A stretch of DNA of 64,000 bases from DASWJZ01 sp963814905 (GTDB lineage Bacteria; Pseudomonadota; Alphaproteobacteria; Rhizobiales; Afifellaceae): contig CAWFEM010000009.1 in assembly GCA_963814905.1 (NCBI GenBank), positions 1-64,000 on the forward strand, read 5' to 3'. Position 1 is the stretch's first letter; the number at the start of each line of letters is the position of its first letter. Position numbers and translations under genes: made by a program. This document shows positions 59,860 to 64,000 of this stretch, piece by piece. Under the pieces are notes generated by a model. That model made no database searches, had not been told where the DNA came from, and saw only the letters and a program-made list of their open reading frames with translations.

Positions 59860-60214
59860 CCTTCGCCTCCGGGGCAGGTCGTTCGAAATCGACCATTCTT
59901 TGCCCAGCGGATAGCGGCATTCTGTTAACAGTTCGCAGTATGTGGAGGGTGTCGTAGTTCTTAACGAAGAACCCCGACCACGGTTATTCGCTCATAACCA
60001 CTTTGAACGAAAATTTTCTTTGAATTCCCTGCAGAGCCGTCGCGCCAATTCGTTTTAAGTTATTCGCAACGCTTATGATGAGAAGACTGACGGGCCGCTA
60101 AGGGCGCCGATCGCCTTTGAAGCAAACGTTTAGGAACCCGATCTCAACTATCGGCAGTCCAAGCCACGCATCTGACGCGGGGCATCGGGCAAGTCGGGAG
60201 GCGATCGAGGAAGA
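59860..60214. other. divergent intergenic region, PilZ gene to GGDEF-EAL gene
   Basis: About 355 bases, locally AT-rich (around 59990-60080). It should hold the promoters of both divergent c-di-GMP-related genes. GTTATTCGC occurs twice in direct orientation (around 59982 and 60060). No gene or RNA is seen. Confidence 0.5.
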
Positions 60215-62329
60215 ATGGCAATGAACAGGCCGGTCGCATCTCCGCTCGCCGAACCGGCGCATCATGACAAGTCTCCTCTCGCGCTCTTTCGCTCGTTCTC
60301 GTTTGCATCGATCTGGGAAGGCGCTCCCCACGCCGATCGGCTTCTGCAGATCGCCTCCGAGTGCGCCAAGCTCGTCTCCTCTCCCGAACTTGGATTGGAC
60401 AAGCTCGCGGGACTGGTCGCCAGCGATGGAACCGCACCGCGGCGGACCTGCCGTATCATCTTCAACGGAATGACATGCTGGTCGGCTTGCTACGCGTCGG
60501 CGGAATTCCAAGTTGAGCGCACGGCGGAGGTTTTCGGAGAGAGCTGGGGCAGCGTGACGATTGGCTATCCCGATCTTAAGGAGCCGCTGCCGAAGAATTC
60601 GCGCGAACTGATCTGGGCCGAATTGGCTGCCGCGCTCATCGCCCAGGGGCTTTCCTTGCGCGCCGGCGCGGCGGGGCGGGAGAGAAGCAACGACCTGAGC
60701 CGACGCGCACGCGAGACCTTGATGCGCGCTGAGCGCCTGCTCGGGGTCGGCTTCTGGGATTTCGATCCGGCCACTTCGACCTTCACGTGGCATGCGGGCG
60801 CCCTGGATCTACTTGGCATTCCGCGCAGCTTTAACGGCGCGCGGCAGCGAAGACGGAACCCGATCATAGCCCGCCTTCAGGACCGCATCCGCAACGCGCG
60901 GGAGCCTGAGGGGTTCATCTTTCCGTTCGTTGTCAACACCGACGGAGGCGAGGAGGTGCACTTCGAAGCGATCGGCGAAGTGCGTCCGGCCGACGACGGC
61001 CCTTCGTTCGGGTTCGTCCGGCGCGGCCATGAATTGGGAGAGGACCAGGGCTTCGGAGATTTTGACGAAGACGTCCTGACCGAGCTTCCAAATCGGCGCG
61101 CACTCACCGCGCATCTCCGGGAAACGATGCTGAAGCGTGGCGCGACCGGCGCGCTGGTGCTGCTCGACGTGGACCGGTTCGGCGAAGTGAACACAATCCG
61201 CGGTCCCGATTTCGGCGACGCGTTCCTGCGCGCGTTCGCGAAGCGCCTCAAAGAGATGGCGCCGGTCGATTTCTGCGCCCGCATCGGAAGCAACGAGTTC
61301 GCGGTGATCTTCGAGAACATAACGGAAGACAAGGCGGCGAACCGGGCACGCTGCTTTGCCGGAGGGATACGGCCGCTCAAGGTCTTCGGGCAGAGCATTT
61401 CCGCAAGCCTTTCGGTCGGCGTCGCTACCTTTCCGCAGGACGCCCGGCAGGCCGGCGATCTGATTGCCAGTGCCGCGTTGGCGCTCAGCGCGGCGAAGGC
61501 GCGCGGACCGAACAGTCACGTGCGGTTCTCGCCGGAACTGCGCGAGCATACGCTGCGCAAGGTCACGGTGCGCGCCGAGGTGAAGAGCGGCCTGGCAGAC
61601 GGTCAGTTCGTGCCCTTCTACCAGCCGAAGATCGATCTCCGGCATCGCTCGATAGCGGGCTTCGAAGTGCTCGGCCGTTGGAATTCGCCCAAGGGACTGC
61701 GTGGCCCTGGCGATTTCATGGCCGCGCTCGACGATCCGGCGCTCGCCCGGGAATATTTCACGCGGCAGCTCGATAAGGTGCTCGCCGACGTCACCGAATG
61801 GCGCGCGGATGGCCTCGAAGTCGGTCGTATGGCGCTCAACACGTCGTCTTCGGACTATGTCAGCTTCGACCTCGCCTCGCATGTCCTGCAACGGCTTGAA
61901 GACAGTCACCTGCCGGCCGCGGTCTTGGGGCTGGAGATCACAGAAACGGTGATTTTGAGCGACATGCGAGGGATCGAACGGACGATTTCGCGGCTTCGCA
62001 GCGCCGGCATCGAGATCGCGCTCGACGACTTCGGAACCGGCTATGCGTCGCTGACGCATCTCAGAGGGCTTCCGATCGACGTCGTCAAGATCGACCGAAG
62101 CTTCATAGACCGCGTCGTTGAAGATTCCGGCGACCGCGCGATCGTCGCGGGAATCGTCAGCATCGGACGCGCGCTCGGCCTGAAGATCGTGGCTGAGGGG
62201 ATCGAGACGGCCGAGCAGGCCGATGTCCTGCGAGAGGACGCCTGCGACGAGGGGCAAGGCTACTTCTACGGACGCCCGATGCCGGCTTCAGACGTGCCCG
62301 GCTTCGTTCGCTCCTGGCGCGGGAATTGA
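60215..62329 (+). CDS. GGDEF-EAL protein with degenerate GGDEF site
   Basis: A 704-residue cytosolic protein (no clear membrane segments). A PAS-like region is around residues 170-270. The GGDEF domain (about 285-425) has RIGSNEFAVIFEN in place of RGGDEF, so it is probably not a cyclase. The EAL domain (about 445-695) has FEVLGRWNSPKG and DDFGTGYAS, with the EAL signature appearing as EVL, a common active variant. The most likely role is a phosphodiesterase or c-di-GMP-binding effector regulated through its N-terminus. Convergent with nadK. Confidence 0.9.
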   Translation: MAMNRPVASPLAEPAHHDKSPLALFRSFSFASIWEGAPHADRLLQIASECAKLVSSPELGLDKLAGLVASDGTAPRRTCRIIFNGMTCWSACYASAEFQVERTAEVFGESWGSVTIGYPDLKEPLPKNSRELIWAELAAALIAQGLSLRAGAAGRERSNDLSRRARETLMRAERLLGVGFWDFDPATSTFTWHAGALDLLGIPRSFNGARQRRRNPIIARLQDRIRNAREPEGFIFPFVVNTDGGEEVHFEAIGEVRPADDGPSFGFVRRGHELGEDQGFGDFDEDVLTELPNRRALTAHLRETMLKRGATGALVLLDVDRFGEVNTIRGPDFGDAFLRAFAKRLKEMAPVDFCARIGSNEFAVIFENITEDKAANRARCFAGGIRPLKVFGQSISASLSVGVATFPQDARQAGDLIASAALALSAAKARGPNSHVRFSPELREHTLRKVTVRAEVKSGLADGQFVPFYQPKIDLRHRSIAGFEVLGRWNSPKGLRGPGDFMAALDDPALAREYFTRQLDKVLADVTEWRADGLEVGRMALNTSSSDYVSFDLASHVLQRLEDSHLPAAVLGLEITETVILSDMRGIERTISRLRSAGIEIALDDFGTGYASLTHLRGLPIDVVKIDRSFIDRVVEDSGDRAIVAGIVSIGRALGLKIVAEGIETAEQADVLREDACDEGQGYFYGRPMPASDVPGFVRSWRGN

Positions 62330-62333
62330 CCAC

Positions 62334-63092
62334 CTAGTACCGGAACTGCTCGGCGAGGATCCGCTCGTTCCAGGAATGGTCGCTATCGAACGCGATGAGC
62401 GAGGCGACCGAGCGATCTTCCTCGATCGTCACCTCGCTCACGCTCTTGAACTCGACATGGTCGGCGACTGCGTTCACCGGTCGCTTCGACGCCTCCAATA
62501 CCGTGATCACTACCTTGGCATGGTTGGGAAGCAGCGCACCGCGCCAGCGCCGCGGTCGGAACGCGCTGATCGGGGTCAGCGCGAGAAGCGGCGCGTTGAT
62601 CGGCAGGATCGGTCCATGGGCGGAGAGGTTGTAGGCGGTTGAGCCCGCGGGTGTGGAGAGGAGAAGGCCGTCGCATATGAGCTCGTCGAGCCGCTCCTTG
62701 CCGTCGATGGTGATCCTGAGCTTCGCCGCCTGGTAGGATTGCCGAAGCAGCGAGACCTCGTTGATCGCGTGCGCCTTGCTCGTCCCCTCCGCGTTGGTGA
62801 CCGTCGCGAGCAGCGGGTGGATGGTCTCCACGTCGGCGGCGTTCAGCCGTTCCAACAGGCCATCGGGCCGGTACTCGTTCATCAGGAAGCCGACGGAGCC
62901 GCGGTTCATTCCGTAGATCGGCTTGCCCGTGCTCATCGTCTCGTGCAGCGCGCTCAGCATCACTCCGTCGCCGCCGAGCGCGACAATGACGTCAGCCGCC
63001 GCTACGGGAACGTCGCCGTAGCGGGCGCGAAGCAAGTCGGCGGCCTCCACGGCCTCCGGCGCTTCGCTGGCGAGGATCGCGATCTTGGTCAT
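62334..63092 (-). CDS. nadK: NAD kinase
   Basis: A 252-residue enzyme phosphorylating NAD to NADP. The GGDG motif is in VALGGDGVMLSALHE, NE-D in INEVSLLRQ, and the NAD-binding DGLLLSTPAGSTAYNLSAHGPILP follows. The alphaproteobacterial enzyme is short, as here. The start is the ATG at 63092. The long frame to 63509 is not used. Confidence 0.95.
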   Translation of the reverse strand: MTKIAILASEAPEAVEAADLLRARYGDVPVAAADVIVALGGDGVMLSALHETMSTGKPIYGMNRGSVGFLMNEYRPDGLLERLNAADVETIHPLLATVTNAEGTSKAHAINEVSLLRQSYQAAKLRITIDGKERLDELICDGLLLSTPAGSTAYNLSAHGPILPINAPLLALTPISAFRPRRWRGALLPNHAKVVITVLEASKRPVNAVADHVEFKSVSEVTIEEDRSVASLIAFDSDHSWNERILAEQFRY

Positions 63093-63293
63093 TGCGGGTT
63101 CTATAGGGGGGAATGGCGGCGGAGTGGATAGCGAATAGTGCGCGGCCTCGGGCGAGGCCTCTTCGAAGACGATCGCGCCGGGACAAGAAGTCCGGTGGGA
63201 AAACGGATGCAGTTGGCGCAGTTTGGCGCCGCGGCGGCGGCGGCGCGTCCGGTCGCGACCGCGAGAAAAACGCGAAGAAGAAGGAGAAATGAG

Positions 63294-63593
63294 ATGCGCA
63301 CGATGTTGAGGGTCACCATGCCCGCGGAGGGCGGCAATCGCGCCGTCAAGGACGGGACCATGGGCGAGGTCATGGAGGGCGTCATCGCGAAGCTGAAGCC
63401 GGAGGCCACCTATTTCGTGGTCAATAATGGGATGCGGAGCGCGATGTTCTTCTTCGATTTGAAGGATGCCTCGGATATCCCGGCGATCGCGGAGCCGCTG
63501 TTTGTCCACCTCGACGCACAGGTCGAATTTCAGCCGGCGATGAACGCCGAGGACCTCAAGAAGGGGCTCGCCGCGGCCGTATCTGCCATGTGA
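63294..63593 (+). CDS. small conserved protein of unknown function
   Basis: A 99-residue cytosolic protein (MRTMLRVTMPAEGGNRAVKDGTMGEVMEGV, YFVVNNGMRSAMFFFDLKD, FQPAMNAEDLKKGL). It resembles a group of short proteins with an alpha/beta fold widespread in bacteria and sometimes misnamed as pantothenate synthetase; the function is unknown. The start is the ATG at 63294 behind AGGAGAAATGAG. Divergent from nadK. Confidence 0.82.
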   Translation: MRTMLRVTMPAEGGNRAVKDGTMGEVMEGVIAKLKPEATYFVVNNGMRSAMFFFDLKDASDIPAIAEPLFVHLDAQVEFQPAMNAEDLKKGLAAAVSAM

Positions 63594-63703
63594 ACGCCAA
63601 AATGGCGTCGCCGCGACGCCTTATCCGCGCCGCGGCGCTGCTTCATTTTGCCCGCTTAGTAAACGAAAGCAGTCATCGGATCGACGCAGTCGAAGTTTAT
63701 TAA

Positions 63704-63726
63704 TCGACTTCAATTTATGAAGTCGA
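63704..63726. promoter_or_regulatory. perfect 9-bp palindrome TCGACTTCA/TGAAGTCGA
   Basis: TCGACTTCA (63704-63712) and TGAAGTCGA (63718-63726) are perfect inverted arms with a 5-base loop ATTTA. GTCGAAG recurs just upstream (about 63689). It is either a transcription-factor operator or an RNA hairpin. No T tract follows. Confidence 0.5.
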
Positions 63727-63807
63727 AAGTGCCGGTTCCTGGGAAACCGGTCGGGGGTTGCTCGCCGCTCAGGTTAACCCTCCGAAGTTCAATCCCTGGC
63801 GTGTTGG

Positions 63808-63822
63808 TTAAGAGTCCGTTAG
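63808..63822 (+). promoter_or_regulatory. CtrA-like site (TTAA-N7-TTAG)
   Basis: TTAAGAGTCCGTTAG matches TTAA-N7-TTAA with one mismatch, about 67 bases upstream of the ATG at 63890. At this distance it could overlap a promoter of the final gene. Confidence 0.35.
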
Positions 63823-63889
63823 TCCGTCATCGACACTCGAGCCGACAGATGGACCGTCCAAAACGGCTCGCGATCTGAGGAGAAGGGTG

Positions 63890-64000
63890 ATGAGTAAGCT
63901 TAATATCGGCGTAGAAATCCGCGACTTCGATCTGGAGCGCATGGGCTTTTCGCTTTCCGTGCTCGACGAAAGCAAGAAGCGGCAGTCTTCCGAAGCTTAT
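63890..64000 (+). CDS. partial gene at the right edge (N-terminus only)
   Basis: An ATG at 63890, preceded by GAGGAGAAGGG, opens a frame to the end of the window (37 codons: MSKLNIGVEIRDFDLERMGF and on). It is too short to assign. The strong ribosome-binding site and the regulatory signals upstream support a real gene. Confidence 0.65.
   Translation, partial: MSKLNIGVEIRDFDLERMGFSLSVLDESKKRQSSEAY

Larger units (their letters stand above)
63594..63889. other. intergenic region upstream of the last gene, with palindrome and CtrA-like site
   Basis: About 300 bases without a gene. It holds the palindrome at 63704-63726, a stem CCGGTT/AACCGG near 63733-63750, and a CtrA-like half-site pair at 63808-63822. 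Confidence 0.6.

Overview
The window looks like chromosome of a high-GC alphaproteobacterium, most likely Hyphomicrobiales (Rhizobiales-like). The clues are the DUF3126, DUF2336, CHCC zinc-finger, BTLCP-peptidase and PAS_5-type small genes, a perfect CtrA box (TTAA-N7-TTAA) and many periplasmic sugar-binding ABC systems. I see no phage, transposase, integrase or CRISPR array. One tRNA gene, tRNA-Leu(TAA), is present.

Layout. 1-3.3 kb: a partial unknown gene, then a minus-strand operon of creatininase-like amidohydrolase, Gfo/Idh/MocA oxidoreductase and GntR/FCD regulator. 3.3-6.9 kb: a divergent ABC importer (binding protein, two permeases, no ATPase) ending in RidA. 7.2-12.3 kb: a scrambled region. 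A truncated ornithine-cyclodeaminase remnant abuts an orphan copy of an autotransporter beta-barrel. A full-length but multiply frameshifted Gly-rich autotransporter follows, whose 3' end carries the second copy of the same 0.86-kb barrel sequence. 12.7-17.4 kb: housekeeping genes (radC, map, a CinA-N-type domain protein, a peroxiredoxin, gpt and small membrane proteins). 17.4-20.5 kb: two B12-independent homocysteine methyltransferase-type genes and a divergent TetR regulator.

20.6-24.2 kb: tRNA-Leu, then a minus-strand aromatic-acid cluster: type I extradiol (VOC) dioxygenase, galB, galC and galD. galC and galD contain single-base insertions. 24.3-32.7 kb: a plus-strand sugar catabolism and uptake cluster of aldo/keto reductase, GATase1-like protein, AspA/AstE-type deacylase, FucU mutarotase, frameshifted ribokinase, Tat-exported binding protein and two permeases, again without an ATPase. 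32.8-36.6 kb: a FecR-like exported protein with an asparagine/glycine-rich tail, paired with a CHASE2-PAS-GGDEF-EAL protein. A perfect hairpin covers the FecR ribosome binding site. 36.8-38.6 kb: Gfo/Idh/MocA plus ThuA. 38.6-47.6 kb: a triple PRC-barrel protein, an FAD monooxygenase, a CHCC zinc-finger protein, an alpha/beta hydrolase, cysE, DUF3126, small membrane proteins, a BTLCP peptidase, a tandem PilZ protein and a PAS protein.

47.9-57 kb: rhomboid, CBS, hisI, a NifU/IscU-like scaffold, a tautomerase, an SMP-30 lactonase, yidD, thrS, an unknown exported protein, a nitroreductase, and a CitE-like lyase with a MaoC hydratase. 57.2-64 kb: a DUF2336 protein, a SleB-type cell-wall hydrolase, a PilZ protein, a second GGDEF-EAL protein with a degenerate GGDEF, nadK, a small conserved protein, and the start of a gene that runs off the window.

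Themes. Uptake and catabolism of unusual sugars, amines or aromatic acids is encoded beside regulators of three families. Cyclic-di-GMP signalling is dense, with two GGDEF-EAL and two PilZ proteins. Frameshifts are confined to four loci (autotransporter, galC, galD, rbsK). Whether they are real decay or consensus errors is the main uncertainty in this window.
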